In this document: piece after piece, positions 1 through 8,968 of the stretch
How the letters are laid out: each line of letters starts with the position of its first letter
How positions within the stretch are numbered: position 1 is the first letter of the stretch
Origin: an uncultured Bacteroidales bacterium
GTDB lineage: Bacteria; Bacteroidota; Bacteroidia; Bacteroidales; Bacteroidaceae
Direction of reading: 5' to 3'
Length of the DNA: 59,558 nucleotides
Assembly (NCBI GenBank): GCA_902760965.1
Contig: CACWIN010000009.1
Span: 1 to 59,558, forward strand
Notes under the pieces: generated by a model
Told to the model about the DNA's origin: nothing
Database searches by the model: none
What the model saw: the letters and a program-made list of their open reading frames with translations, nothing else
Made by a program: the position numbers and the translations under genes

Positions 1-1
1 T

Positions 2-862
2 GATTCACCTTTCTTTGGAAAAGAGGGTAAGTACGTTACATCACGCCACATTCAGGATCGTCTGAACCTGGAACTTGACAAGAACCTGGCTCTGCGCGTT
101 CGCCGCACCGAGGAGGATGGAAAGTGGATTGTATCGGGCCGCGGCGTGCTGCATCTGTCTATCCTTATTGAGACCATGCGCCGTGAGGGATACGAGCTCC
201 AGGTTGGTCAGCCTCAGGTTATCATGAAGGAGATTGACGGCCGCACATGCGAGCCTATTGAGGAGCTCACCATCAGCGTGCCTGAGGAGTTCTCAAGCAA
301 GATGATTGACCTGGCTACCAAGCGTAAGGGTGAAATGACATCAATGGATACACAGGGGGACCGTGTGGTAATAGTATTCGATATCCCTTCACGCGGTATC
401 ATCGGTCTGCGTACCAATGTACTTACCGCATCACAGGGTGAAGCCGTTATGGCCCACCGCTTTAAGGAGTATCAGCCTTACAAGGGCGATATTGAGCGCC
501 GCACCAACGGTTCAATGGTTGCCATGGAGACCGGAACCGTATTTGCATATGCACTTGACAAGCTGCAGGACCGCGGCAAGTTCTTTGTGAACCCGCAGGA
601 TCAGGTTTATGCCGGTCAGGTTGTAGGCGAGCACGTACATGAAAAGGATCTGGTAATTAACGTTACCAAGAGCAAGCAACTTACCAACATGCGTGCCAGC
701 GGTGCCGATGAAAAGGCACATATCGCTCCTCCCGTGATATTCTCACTCGAGGAGGCTCTGGAGTACATCAAGAACGATGAATACGTTGAGGTTACTCCCA
801 AGAGCATGCGTATGCGCAAGATCATACTGAGCGAACTGGAGCGCAAGCGCGCCGCAAAATAA
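2..862 (+). CDS. typA: Ribosome-associated GTPase TypA/BipA, C-terminal part (5' end outside window)
   Basis: The reading frame is open from base 2 and encodes 286 residues, the C-terminal half of a protein that is normally about 600 residues. The GTPase domain lies outside the window. What remains matches the EF-G-like domains III and V plus the BipA-specific C-terminal domain. It includes a GRGVLHL motif followed by an ETMRREGYE segment, and later a [17 protein letters not shown] stretch that I know from TypA. Family role: ribosome-binding translational GTPase involved in 50S assembly and stress adaptation. The ATG at 146 is internal and is not the start. The next gene begins 3 bases after the stop. 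Identification is firm; only the 5' boundary is unknown. Confidence 0.93.
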   Translation, partial: DSPFFGKEGKYVTSRHIQDRLNLELDKNLALRVRRTEEDGKWIVSGRGVLHLSILIETMRREGYELQVGQPQVIMKEIDGRTCEPIEELTISVPEEFSSKMIDLATKRKGEMTSMDTQGDRVVIVFDIPSRGIIGLRTNVLTASQGEAVMAHRFKEYQPYKGDIERRTNGSMVAMETGTVFAYALDKLQDRGKFFVNPQDQVYAGQVVGEHVHEKDLVINVTKSKQLTNMRASGADEKAHIAPPVIFSLEEALEYIKNDEYVEVTPKSMRMRKIILSELERKRAAK

Positions 863-865
863 GAT

Positions 866-1945
866 ATGAGAACCAGGATTCCCGCTTTCATTCTGGCTAT
901 TGTGGCCTTTGTCGTTGCAGCCTGCAATGGCAATAAGGACACATTTGTGCTGCATGGCACTGTCCAGGACGGCGGGAATGACTCTATCCTGGTTGTAGGT
1001 ATTGATTCCCGGTTTGAAAGGACCGATACCATATTCCTTAACAAAGGCCAGTTTAAATGGACTTTCAGACCCGATACGGTTACTGCTCTTTTACTTATTC
1101 TGCCCGATGGCCGCAGGCAACCCGTCTTTGCCGAAAAGGGTGTTTCGGCCACTCTTGAAATTCCGGCGGGCAATGAAAAGGTAAGACTGTCCGGAGGTTA
1201 TTGCAATGATATTTATCAGTCTTACTATCTGGCATCCCTGAACGACACCTGTGTTGAGCAGGCATCGGCCAGGATTGACTCGGTCATTACCAAAGACCCG
1301 TTCAACGAGGTAACGCCCTACCTTATTTACGAGCAGATGGTACTAAAATACCATGCCGATGAAAAAGATATACAGCGCCTTATCTCAAGGATGAGCGGTA
1401 ACATGCAGGACGCCCCGTATCTTGTAGCACTTAAAGCGGAGTTCCTGGGAACCGAGAATTCCACTGCACCATTAAGTTCATACGCTTTCTTTGACTCCAC
1501 CGGAACAAGACACCTTTTTGCCAATATAGGCGACCTGTCCGACAAGCTTCTGGTATGCGTATGGAATTCGTGGGAGGGGCAAAAGGGATTTGATGCCCGG
1601 AAACAGATGGAAAAACTAAAGAGCAAATATGTTGACCGCCGGTTAAGCATAATAGACCTCTCCATAGACGTTAACCGTGACCTCTGGAAAGAGGCCATAA
1701 AAAAGGATTCCCTTAGCTGGACATCGTACATTGACCAGCACGGATGGCACAGCAGGATAGTCCGTACGGCCAAGATACAGGATACTCCTTGTTTTGTCCT
1801 GTTCAATGAGGGCCGAAGGGTGGAATACAAGACCGGCAACATAGATGAACTGGACCGTAAACTCAACGACGTCCTATCACGCAAGGACCTGAACAAGGAA
1901 AAAAACGGCAACAAACCAATTAAACTGCGAACCGTATTTGAGTGA
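866..1945 (+). CDS. DUF4369 lipoprotein with a cysteine-less thioredoxin-like domain
   Basis: A protein of 359 residues beginning with a lipoprotein signal peptide; the lipobox ends at Cys20 (VVAAC). Residues about 27-115 resemble DUF4369, common in Bacteroidota envelope proteins. Residues about 205-345 look like an AhpC/TlpA-type thioredoxin fold, with a TPCFVLF segment at the usual cis-proline loop. The redox site WxxWCxxC is replaced by WNSWEGQK (W233 to K240), so both active-site cysteines are missing. Family members usually act as periplasmic thiol-disulfide oxidoreductases, but this one cannot use that chemistry and may only bind a partner. It starts 3 bases after typA and is probably co-transcribed with it. 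Confidence 0.72.
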   Translation: MRTRIPAFILAIVAFVVAACNGNKDTFVLHGTVQDGGNDSILVVGIDSRFERTDTIFLNKGQFKWTFRPDTVTALLLILPDGRRQPVFAEKGVSATLEIPAGNEKVRLSGGYCNDIYQSYYLASLNDTCVEQASARIDSVITKDPFNEVTPYLIYEQMVLKYHADEKDIQRLISRMSGNMQDAPYLVALKAEFLGTENSTAPLSSYAFFDSTGTRHLFANIGDLSDKLLVCVWNSWEGQKGFDARKQMEKLKSKYVDRRLSIIDLSIDVNRDLWKEAIKKDSLSWTSYIDQHGWHSRIVRTAKIQDTPCFVLFNEGRRVEYKTGNIDELDRKLNDVLSRKDLNKEKNGNKPIKLRTVFE

Positions 1946-2011
1946 TTTTTCCTTTCTTTGCAAAGGACAACAAACAAAACATGGACAACACAATATTTAA
2001 TACCATATTCT

Positions 2012-3550
2012 ATGCTTATCAAAGTTTTTGGAGCGGCTGTCCAAGGGATAGACGCTTATGTGGTGACAATCGAATCAAGCACATCACGGGGTATCAGATT
2101 CTTTCTTGTAGGTTTGCCTGACAGCGCAGTCAAGGAGAGCCATGAACGTATTGTATCGGCCTTTCAGGTTAACGGGTACAAGTTTCCGTCATGTCAGATT
2201 ATCATTAACATGGCTCCTGCCGATATCCGCAAGGAGGGTGCCGCATATGACCTGCCGCTTGCCATAGTGATAATGGCATCGGCCGGAGAGTTGGAGACCG
2301 AATTGCTGGATGACTATGTGATTATGGGCGAAATGAGCCTGGACGGGACCCTGCAACCTGTAAAAGGAGCACTTTCAATGGCAATAAAAGCACGCGACCA
2401 AGGATTTAAGGGTATAATCCTGCCAGCTCAGAACGCTCCCGAAGCTGCCGTTGTAGATGGAATTGAGGTTTATGGAGCGTATAATCTGAGACAGGTTGTT
2501 GACTTTTTTAACCAAAGGCCCGACCATATTGAACCGCTGGAAAAACCTGAATCGTTCAAAACAGTCCAGATTAATGGTTACCAGGCCGATTTTGCCGATG
2601 TAAAGGGACAAAATGCAGTAAAACGGGCACTCGAAGTTGCAGCCTCGGGCGGACACAACCTGATAATGATTGGACCGCCGGGAAGCGGTAAATCAATGAT
2701 GGCCAGGGCGTTACCATCCATTCTGCCTCCCCTTACCGAAGAGGAGAGCATAGAAACCACCAGGATACACTCGGTGGCAGGCTTTACCGGTCATGGATCG
2801 GCGCTTATAACGGAACGTCCGTTCCGGCACCCGCATCACACCATAACAAACGTTGCCCTAACAGGAGGCGGCAGCGAAGGGCAACCCGGTGAAATATCTT
2901 TGGCACACAATGGCCTGCTCTATTTGGACGAGCTACCGGAATTTACACGATCGGCACTTGAGGTGTTAAGGCAGCCGCTCGAGGACAGGTCAATTGTAAT
3001 TTCCAGAGCCAAATACAGGGTTGAATATCCCGCATCGTTCATGCTGGTGGCATCAATGAATCCCTGTCCCTGCGGTTATTACAACCATCCTACAAAAGAA
3101 TGTCACTGCACACCGACCATAATTGAGCGCTACCTTGGAAAAGTGTCCGGACCGCTTATGGACCGCTTTGACATTCAATGCGAGATACTGCCCGTAGGGT
3201 TTGACGCAATGTCATCGGAACAGCAGGCCGAAAAGAGCGCCGTTATACGTGAAAGAGTGATAAGGACCAGGGCTGTCCAGGCAGACAGATTTGCCGATGA
3301 AAAGGGAATTTATTGCAATGCCCAGATGGATTCGCGCATGCTCCGCAAATATGCTAGGGCCCAACCCGCCGCCATTCGCATGCTAGGCGAAGCCATGAAC
3401 CGTCTGAACCTGTCGGCCCGAGCCTATGACCGCATCCTGAAGGTGTCACGCACCATTGCCGATATGGATGGATCCGATACCATCCAGCCCCATCACATTG
3501 CAGAGGCCATAGGCTACCGCAGTCTTGACCGCGCCTCATGGGGGAAATGA
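2012..3550 (+). CDS. yifB: YifB/ComM family Mg-chelatase-like AAA+ ATPase
   Basis: A protein of 512 residues, the usual family length. The N-terminal domain (about 1-170) is Lon-protease-like (subunit ChlI type), followed by a Mg-chelatase AAA+ core. Walker A is GPPGSGKS near residue 221 and Walker B is LLYLDE near 302. A cysteine-rich NPCPCGYYNH segment lies near 350, and the C-terminal Mg-chelatase helical domain follows. The ATG at 2012 is chosen because the family begins MLIKVFGAAVQGIDA; an upstream TTG at 1958 would add 18 unrelated residues. Homologues such as ComM act as branch-migration helicases in transformation, but the role in Bacteroidota is unproven. Confidence 0.9.
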   Translation: MLIKVFGAAVQGIDAYVVTIESSTSRGIRFFLVGLPDSAVKESHERIVSAFQVNGYKFPSCQIIINMAPADIRKEGAAYDLPLAIVIMASAGELETELLDDYVIMGEMSLDGTLQPVKGALSMAIKARDQGFKGIILPAQNAPEAAVVDGIEVYGAYNLRQVVDFFNQRPDHIEPLEKPESFKTVQINGYQADFADVKGQNAVKRALEVAASGGHNLIMIGPPGSGKSMMARALPSILPPLTEEESIETTRIHSVAGFTGHGSALITERPFRHPHHTITNVALTGGGSEGQPGEISLAHNGLLYLDELPEFTRSALEVLRQPLEDRSIVISRAKYRVEYPASFMLVASMNPCPCGYYNHPTKECHCTPTIIERYLGKVSGPLMDRFDIQCEILPVGFDAMSSEQQAEKSAVIRERVIRTRAVQADRFADEKGIYCNAQMDSRMLRKYARAQPAAIRMLGEAMNRLNLSARAYDRILKVSRTIADMDGSDTIQPHHIAEAIGYRSLDRASWGK

Positions 3551-3693
3551 CTTTGGCGTTGGCTTTGGCGTTGACTTTTAGACTTTGGCTATTAGCTATT
3601 AGCTATTGGCTCAATACGATTTGAGCGGGCTTTACCCCGAAAGCCAACAGCCAAAGTAGGAGCTTCAGCTCCGTAATAGCCAATAGCCAAAGT
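3551..3693. repeat. Intergenic inverted-repeat element built from short tandem units
   Basis: The gap between yifB and metG starts with two 12-base copies of CTTTGGCGTTGR (3551-3562 and 3563-3574). A left arm at 3583-3601 is made of 7-base units (GGCTATT, AGCTATT) and is the reverse complement, 18 of 19 bases, of 3674-3692. The 72-base core contains a small hairpin at 3628-3645 (GGCTTT/AAAGCC) and the near-perfect palindrome GGAGCTTCAGCTCC at 3659-3672. No coding potential was seen. A second element of similar design lies at 38886-39021. Confidence 0.7.
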
Positions 3694-3700
3694 TTTTTAT

Positions 3701-3708
3701 TACCTTTG
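3701..3708 (+). promoter_or_regulatory. Predicted metG promoter, minus-7 box
   Basis: TACCTTTG matches the Bacteroidota TAnnTTTG box exactly and lies 26 bases before the metG ATG. No convincing TTTG minus-33 box is present at the usual 19-21 base spacing, because the inverted repeat occupies that position. Confidence 0.6.
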
Positions 3709-3734
3709 CGAACCAAAACGAACAAAAGCACAAT

Positions 3735-5795
3735 ATGAAAGATTACAAGAGGATTCTGGTTACATCGGCCCTGCCCTACGCCAATGGCCCGCTGCACATA
3801 GGCCATCTGGCAGGCGCATACGTTCCGGCCGATATTTATGTCCGTTACCAACGTCTCAAAAAGGTGGACGTGATGTTCATTGGAGGCAGCGACGAGCACG
3901 GAGTGCCCATCACCATCCGCGCCAAGAAAGAGGGCGTGACCCCAAAGGAGATCATTGACCGCTACCACTATCAGATGAAAGATACATTCAAGGGAATGGG
4001 TATTTCATATGATATCTACGGCCGTACCAGTTCCCCTACTCACCATAAGGTTGCATCGGACTTTTTCCGTAAGCTGTACGATACCGGAAAGTTCATCCAG
4101 AAGACCAGCGAGCAGTACTATGATCAGGAGGCCAAGATGTTCCTGGCCGACCGCTACATTACCGGTGAGTGCCCCCACTGCCACTACGATCATGCATACG
4201 GCGACCAGTGCGAAAAGTGCGGTACATCACTCTCACCCACAGAACTAATCAATCCTGTAAGCACCGTAAGCGGCAGCAAGCCCGTTATGAAGGAGACTAC
4301 ACACTGGTATCTGCCCCTGGAGCAGTATCAGGAGTGGCTTGAAAAGTGGATCCTGCAGGAGCACAAGGAATGGCGTCCCAATGTATACGGTCAGTGCAAG
4401 AGCTGGCTTGATATGGGTCTGCAGCCCCGTGCCGTGAGCCGTGACCTGGACTGGGGTATCCCCGTGCCCGTTGAGGGAGCCGAGGGTAAGGTGCTCTACG
4501 TATGGTTTGACGCTCCCATCGGTTACATAAGCAACACCAAGGAGTACTGTGACGCTCATCCCGAGCGCGGCAGTTGGGAGACCTGGTGGAAGGATCCTGA
4601 AACCCGTCTGATTCACTTTATCGGTAAGGACAACATAGTGTTCCACTGCATAGTGTTCCCCTCAATGCTTAAGGCAGAGGGTTCATTCATACTGCCCGAC
4701 AACGTACCGAGCAACGAGTTCCTGAACCTGGAGGATGACAAGATCTCAACCTCACGCAACTGGGCCGTATGGGTACATGAATATCTGGAGGATTTCCCCG
4801 GCAAGGCAGACGTAATGCGTTACGTACTTACCGCCAACGCCCCCGAGACCAAGGACAACAACTTTACATGGAAGGATTTCCAGGCCCGCAACAACAACGA
4901 ACTGGTGGCCATATACGGAAACTTTGTAAACCGTGCCTTGGTACTTACACAGAAATACTTTGACGGCGTGGTTCCTGAGTGCGGCGAGCTGACTGACTAT
5001 GACCGCGAGACCCTTAAGGAGTTTGCCGATGTAAAACAACAGCTTGAGTCACTGCTTGACAACTTTAAGTTCCGTGAGGCCCAGAAGGAGGCCATGAACC
5101 TGGCCCGCATAGGAAACAAGTACCTGGCCGATACAGAGCCCTGGAAACTGGCCAAGACCGATATGAAGCGCGTTGAGACCATCTTGAACATATCACTCCA
5201 GCTGGTTGCCAACCTGGCTATAGCATTCGAGCCGTTCCTGCCGTTCTCAAGCGAGAAACTGCGCGGCATGATTGGTCTGGAGGGTGCCCAGTGGGACCGC
5301 TTGGGTGCCATTGACCTGCTGCCCGCCGGCCACAAGCTGAATAAGCCCGAACTGCTGTTTGAAAAGATTGAGGATGAGGTGATTGAGGCTCAGATCCAAA
5401 AGCTGCTCAAGCGCAAGGAGGAGAACGAGAAGGCTGCCGCAGCCGCTCAGCCTGCCAAACCCATCAAGGAGAACATCCAGTTCCCGGAGTTTGAGAAACT
5501 GGATATCCGCGTAGGTACTGTACTTGAGTGCATCAAAGTTCCCAAGTCAGACAAACTGCTTCAGTTCAAGATTGATGACGGTCTGGGAGGCCGTACCATC
5601 CTTTCGGGTATTGCCAACTACTACAACCCCGAGGATCTGGTTGGAAAGCAGGTTTGCTTTATTGCCAACCTTGCCCCGCGTAAGATTCTGGGCCGTGAGA
5701 GCCAGGGTATGATCCTGAGCGCCCTTGATGCCGACGGCACGCTGGCAGTAACAACAGTACAGCGCCCCGTAAAACCCGGAAGCGAAGTTTGTTAA
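3735..5795 (+). CDS. metG: Methionyl-tRNA synthetase with C-terminal tRNA-binding domain
   Basis: A cytoplasmic class I aminoacyl-tRNA synthetase of 686 residues that charges tRNA-Met. The HIGH motif is intact at residues 21-24. A zinc knuckle with two CxxC pairs (CPHC and CEKC) starts at about residue 146. The KMSKS loop is the KISTS form at about 336-340, followed by RNWAVW, which I regard as normal for this lineage. The anticodon-binding helical domain follows. After an Ala/Lys-rich linker, residues from about 577 form an EMAP/Arc1p-like OB fold ([22 protein letters not shown]). It has its own predicted promoter. The next gene begins 10 bases downstream, so the two are probably co-transcribed. 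Confidence 0.96.
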   Translation: MKDYKRILVTSALPYANGPLHIGHLAGAYVPADIYVRYQRLKKVDVMFIGGSDEHGVPITIRAKKEGVTPKEIIDRYHYQMKDTFKGMGISYDIYGRTSSPTHHKVASDFFRKLYDTGKFIQKTSEQYYDQEAKMFLADRYITGECPHCHYDHAYGDQCEKCGTSLSPTELINPVSTVSGSKPVMKETTHWYLPLEQYQEWLEKWILQEHKEWRPNVYGQCKSWLDMGLQPRAVSRDLDWGIPVPVEGAEGKVLYVWFDAPIGYISNTKEYCDAHPERGSWETWWKDPETRLIHFIGKDNIVFHCIVFPSMLKAEGSFILPDNVPSNEFLNLEDDKISTSRNWAVWVHEYLEDFPGKADVMRYVLTANAPETKDNNFTWKDFQARNNNELVAIYGNFVNRALVLTQKYFDGVVPECGELTDYDRETLKEFADVKQQLESLLDNFKFREAQKEAMNLARIGNKYLADTEPWKLAKTDMKRVETILNISLQLVANLAIAFEPFLPFSSEKLRGMIGLEGAQWDRLGAIDLLPAGHKLNKPELLFEKIEDEVIEAQIQKLLKRKEENEKAAAAAQPAKPIKENIQFPEFEKLDIRVGTVLECIKVPKSDKLLQFKIDDGLGGRTILSGIANYYNPEDLVGKQVCFIANLAPRKILGRESQGMILSALDADGTLAVTTVQRPVKPGSEVC

Positions 5796-5805
5796 TACAT
5801 AAGCT

Positions 5806-6507
5806 ATGAATATCGGAGTCATATTAGCTGCAGGCTCCGGTTCAAGAACCGGCCTTGCCACCCCTAAGCAGTTCCTGCCATTGGGTGGCAAGACTGTTTT
5901 GGAACACTCCGTCCAGACTTTCAACAACCATAAGGGAATAGATCAGGTGGTTATTGTAACGGCCCCTGAATTCATGGACAGGGTCAAGGATATTGTAAAA
6001 GCAAACGGTTGGACTAAGGTTACCGCCGTATTGGCCGGTGGAAAGGAGCGTTTTGACTCCAGTCTGGCCGCCGTCCGCCATTTTGCGGACCAACCCGAAA
6101 CCGTGATGCTTTTCCATGACGCGGCACGGCCGTTGGTATCGGACAGGATAATAACCGATACCCTGAAAGCAATGGAGCAGTATGATGCTGTTGATGTGGC
6201 TATCCCTGCCGTTGACACAATCGTTCAATGCAACCGGGAGGGAACCTATATGGAATCCATCCAGGACCGCAACCTGCTGTGGCGCATGCAGACTCCGCAG
6301 GGTTTCCGTCAGAAAACAATTCAGGAAGCTTATCAAATTGCACTTAAAGACCCGAACTTTACCGCAACCGATGACTGCGGCACGGTGCTACGCTACCTGC
6401 CGGATGTAAAAGTTGGCATTGTCCGCGGAAGCGAACGGAACATCAAGCTGACTTACGCTGACGACCTCTCTTTACTAGAGTTCCTGCTATCACGCCAAGA
6501 ACTGTAG
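5806..6507 (+). CDS. ispD: IspD-family cytidylyltransferase (MEP pathway IspD, or ribitol-5-phosphate cytidylyltransferase)
   Basis: A protein of 233 residues with a nucleotidyltransferase fold. The CTP-binding loop is LAAGSGSRTG near residues 8-17, followed by PKQFLPLGG. It also has GGKERFDSSLA, the metal-binding HDAARPLV and the C-terminal RNIKLT. This family transfers CMP from CTP to 2-C-methyl-D-erythritol 4-phosphate in isoprenoid synthesis, or to ribitol 5-phosphate in TarI and the N-terminal part of Bcs1. The AVDVAIPAVDTIV segment and HDAARP in place of HDGVRP look somewhat nearer to the alditol branch, so substrate is not settled. The 3' end overlaps the convergent YfhO gene by 65 bases. 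A second family member lies at 23359. Confidence 0.75.
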   Translation: MNIGVILAAGSGSRTGLATPKQFLPLGGKTVLEHSVQTFNNHKGIDQVVIVTAPEFMDRVKDIVKANGWTKVTAVLAGGKERFDSSLAAVRHFADQPETVMLFHDAARPLVSDRIITDTLKAMEQYDAVDVAIPAVDTIVQCNREGTYMESIQDRNLLWRMQTPQGFRQKTIQEAYQIALKDPNFTATDDCGTVLRYLPDVKVGIVRGSERNIKLTYADDLSLLEFLLSRQEL

Positions 6508-8893
6508 CATACATAATCAGAACAAACGTAATGGCTAACTTGTCACCCTTGGCTACACTGTCGGGGCGGAATTCCATGCGTATTTCGTGCTGACCGGCCG
6601 GAATGTTCATGGCACGGAGCAGATAGTTGGCCCGGAAAATCTCTGCCGGCTTTCCGTCAATGTATGCTTTCCAGCCGTAAGGATAGTAAATCTCGGAGAA
6701 TACTACCGTACCATCGGCCGATGACTGTGATTTATAGGTCAGGGCATTGGGAGCATAACTTGTAAGGCTTATGGAACTGCCGGCTGCTGCCGGTTTAAAG
6801 CCTTGGACATACTGTTTGAAATCATTTCCTACTACTATGGTGCTTGCCAGATCCACTTTGCCAAGGGCTGCGCACTCCTCATTCGGAGTCTCAGCCATGG
6901 AAAGGGAACTTGCATACCAGGCGTTACCCAGAGCACCTGGATTGCGCATAGGGGTAGCACGTCCATCTTCGCCCTTGGTAATTATATACTTGCCGTTAAG
7001 CATGCTTACAATTTCAAGATTCACCTTTGACAGATAAACGTCAATGATATCCTGATATCTGCGCAGTTTGGCTGCACTGTAACCTCCTATTGACTTTAGA
7101 TTATACGATGTACGGGAATCGTTGAAAGTGTTTGTTGCAAGATTGAGCACTCTGAAATGAGGATCCGTATCGGCCATTATGGCTTTTTCGTACGGCAGAA
7201 TGCTGAAATTGTTCTGGAACTGCTTGGAGGTAACAAAATGGCTGTCGTTAAAGAAACGCTTGTCAACCGGCCACATATCGGCAACCACTATCACGCCCAG
7301 AACGGCAATCATCCACTGCTTTTTAAGTTTGTCATTGGCAAAGAGCCATATTGCGCCTGCTGCAAGAATAATGAACAGCAATGAACGGAAAGAGTCACTC
7401 CTGAGTATCGAAGCCCTATCGGCCACGATTGCCTGGAAGAACCAGTCAGGATAGTTGGCCTGAAGTTCAGCATCGCCCGACGATATGAATGAGAACATGG
7501 AACCGCCAAACAGAGCCAGGAACAGACATATTCCACCGGTTATTCCGGCCGAAATATAGATGGAACGGTTAACCTGGGCACGTTCCAACTTGCCGTCCAT
7601 GATCTGTTTTATGGCCATAAAACCAAGCAGCGGCACTGTCATTTCGGCCACAATCAGGATTGACGAAACCGAACGGAACTTGCTGTACATGGGGAACCAG
7701 TTGTAGAACAGTTCTGTGAGCCACATAAGATTCTTACCCCATGACAGGGCGAACGACAGAACAGTTGCTCCCAGAATAGCCCATTTTACCGGTCCTTTTA
7801 CCAGCAAAAGGCCCAGGATGAACAGGAAACAGATTGCTGCTCCTGCATAGACGGGGCCCGAAGTAAACGGCTGTTCACCCCAGTAAGTTGGAGCCTGCTC
7901 GCAAATCTCCTTGGCATTGGCCTTGGAGATACCCTGTGAGGTCAGCTTTTTATATAATTCCGAATCGGTACCTACATTATAACCGGATGCATTTCCCATA
8001 TAACCGGGGATAAGGAACGTAAGGGATTCGTCAATACCATAGCTCCACGCTGTCACGTAATCCAGGTCCAGTCCCTTTGGGGCATCGGCCTCATTGTCCG
8101 ATACCAGATCCGAATGACCGCCACGCATGGTCTCCTTTACATACTCCTTGTTGGCAAAAACGTTCGAAGTACCGGTACCTAAACCAACCAGGACAGACAC
8201 AGCAAAGAGTGCACTGGCAATGATAAGGTCCTTATACCGTTTTTCCTTTATATGGATATACAGCTGTGCCAGGAACAGCACTCCTATGAACATGAATACA
8301 TAGTAGGCCATCTGTGGATGGGGAGAGAATCCCATAGCGGTAAAGATCATGGTCAGGCACACTCCCAAACCGTATTTCTTGCGGAAAATAAAGAAAAAGC
8401 CTGCTACAACTACTGCCATAAGGGCTATGGACCAGGCCTTTGTCTGATGACCTGCCGGCTCAATTATGTAAAAGTACGAAGAAAATCCGGTGGCAAGAGC
8501 ACCCACAATGGCCAGCCATCGGTCTATGCCTACCGAACGCAACAAAACAAAGAAACAGCAGAAATAGAGCATGAGCACCATAGGAAGAGCGCTGCTGTGT
8601 GAGGGATGGAACAGGCTCAGCAATGGTTTCATAAGGTCATTGGACTTGTAATGACCTCCACCTATCTGGTAACTGGGCATGCCCGAGAACATGGAACCGG
8701 TCCACCATGTATAATCGCCGGTATTCTGATGATACATGTAAGATTCATTGACAGCCTCCCTGTAACGGACATTATCGCCGGCATATAATCTCTTTCCCTG
8801 GAAAACGGGAGAAACGTATATACATGAAAGCACTGCAAACACTACGATAGCCGCAATATAGGGCAGATATTTGCGCAAATTGTCTTTATTCAT
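6443..8893 (-). CDS. YfhO-family multi-spanning membrane protein
   Basis: About 816 residues with a dozen or so hydrophobic segments in the first two thirds and a soluble C-terminal domain ending in a last membrane helix. The start at 8893 (MNKDNLRKYLPYIAA) is preferred because it leads straight into the first membrane helix. The GDNVRYREAVNESYMYHQNTG loop region and the repeated GYMGNASGY-type loops are typical of YfhO proteins, a GT-C-like family. Members are proposed to add sugars to lipid-linked polymers such as teichoic acids in Firmicutes, while function in Bacteroidota is not established. It is transcribed divergently from the glycosyltransferase at 8969 and runs 65 bases into the 3' end of ispD. 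Confidence 0.83.
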   Translation of the reverse strand: MNKDNLRKYLPYIAAIVVFAVLSCIYVSPVFQGKRLYAGDNVRYREAVNESYMYHQNTGDYTWWTGSMFSGMPSYQIGGGHYKSNDLMKPLLSLFHPSHSSALPMVLMLYFCCFFVLLRSVGIDRWLAIVGALATGFSSYFYIIEPAGHQTKAWSIALMAVVVAGFFFIFRKKYGLGVCLTMIFTAMGFSPHPQMAYYVFMFIGVLFLAQLYIHIKEKRYKDLIIASALFAVSVLVGLGTGTSNVFANKEYVKETMRGGHSDLVSDNEADAPKGLDLDYVTAWSYGIDESLTFLIPGYMGNASGYNVGTDSELYKKLTSQGISKANAKEICEQAPTYWGEQPFTSGPVYAGAAICFLFILGLLLVKGPVKWAILGATVLSFALSWGKNLMWLTELFYNWFPMYSKFRSVSSILIVAEMTVPLLGFMAIKQIMDGKLERAQVNRSIYISAGITGGICLFLALFGGSMFSFISSGDAELQANYPDWFFQAIVADRASILRSDSFRSLLFIILAAGAIWLFANDKLKKQWMIAVLGVIVVADMWPVDKRFFNDSHFVTSKQFQNNFSILPYEKAIMADTDPHFRVLNLATNTFNDSRTSYNLKSIGGYSAAKLRRYQDIIDVYLSKVNLEIVSMLNGKYIITKGEDGRATPMRNPGALGNAWYASSLSMAETPNEECAALGKVDLASTIVVGNDFKQYVQGFKPAAAGSSISLTSYAPNALTYKSQSSADGTVVFSEIYYPYGWKAYIDGKPAEIFRANYLLRAMNIPAGQHEIRMEFRPDSVAKGDKLAITFVLIMYATVLGVIAGTLVKRGRQRKSA

Positions 8894-8935
8894 ACCTTTA
8901 ACTTGTTTTCTGGATGCGAAAATACGATTTTTATG

Positions 8936-8943
8936 TAAGTTTG
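8936..8943 (+). promoter_or_regulatory. Predicted promoter of the glycosyltransferase gene
   Basis: TAAGTTTG fits TAnnTTTG and lies 25 bases before the ATG at 8969, inside the short divergent gap. No clear minus-33 TTTG was found. Confidence 0.5.
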
Positions 8944-8968
8944 CCATAAACAAACAACTCTTTAAGAA

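Noticed and set aside
1958..2011. Upstream TTG start for the YifB gene
   Set aside because: It adds 18 residues not found in the family, and the protein family begins at the 2012 ATG.
4737..4754. KISTS instead of KMSKS in methionyl-tRNA synthetase as an abnormal active site
   Set aside because: The surrounding [13 protein letters not shown] is, as I recall, the usual form in this lineage, and the rest of the enzyme is normal.
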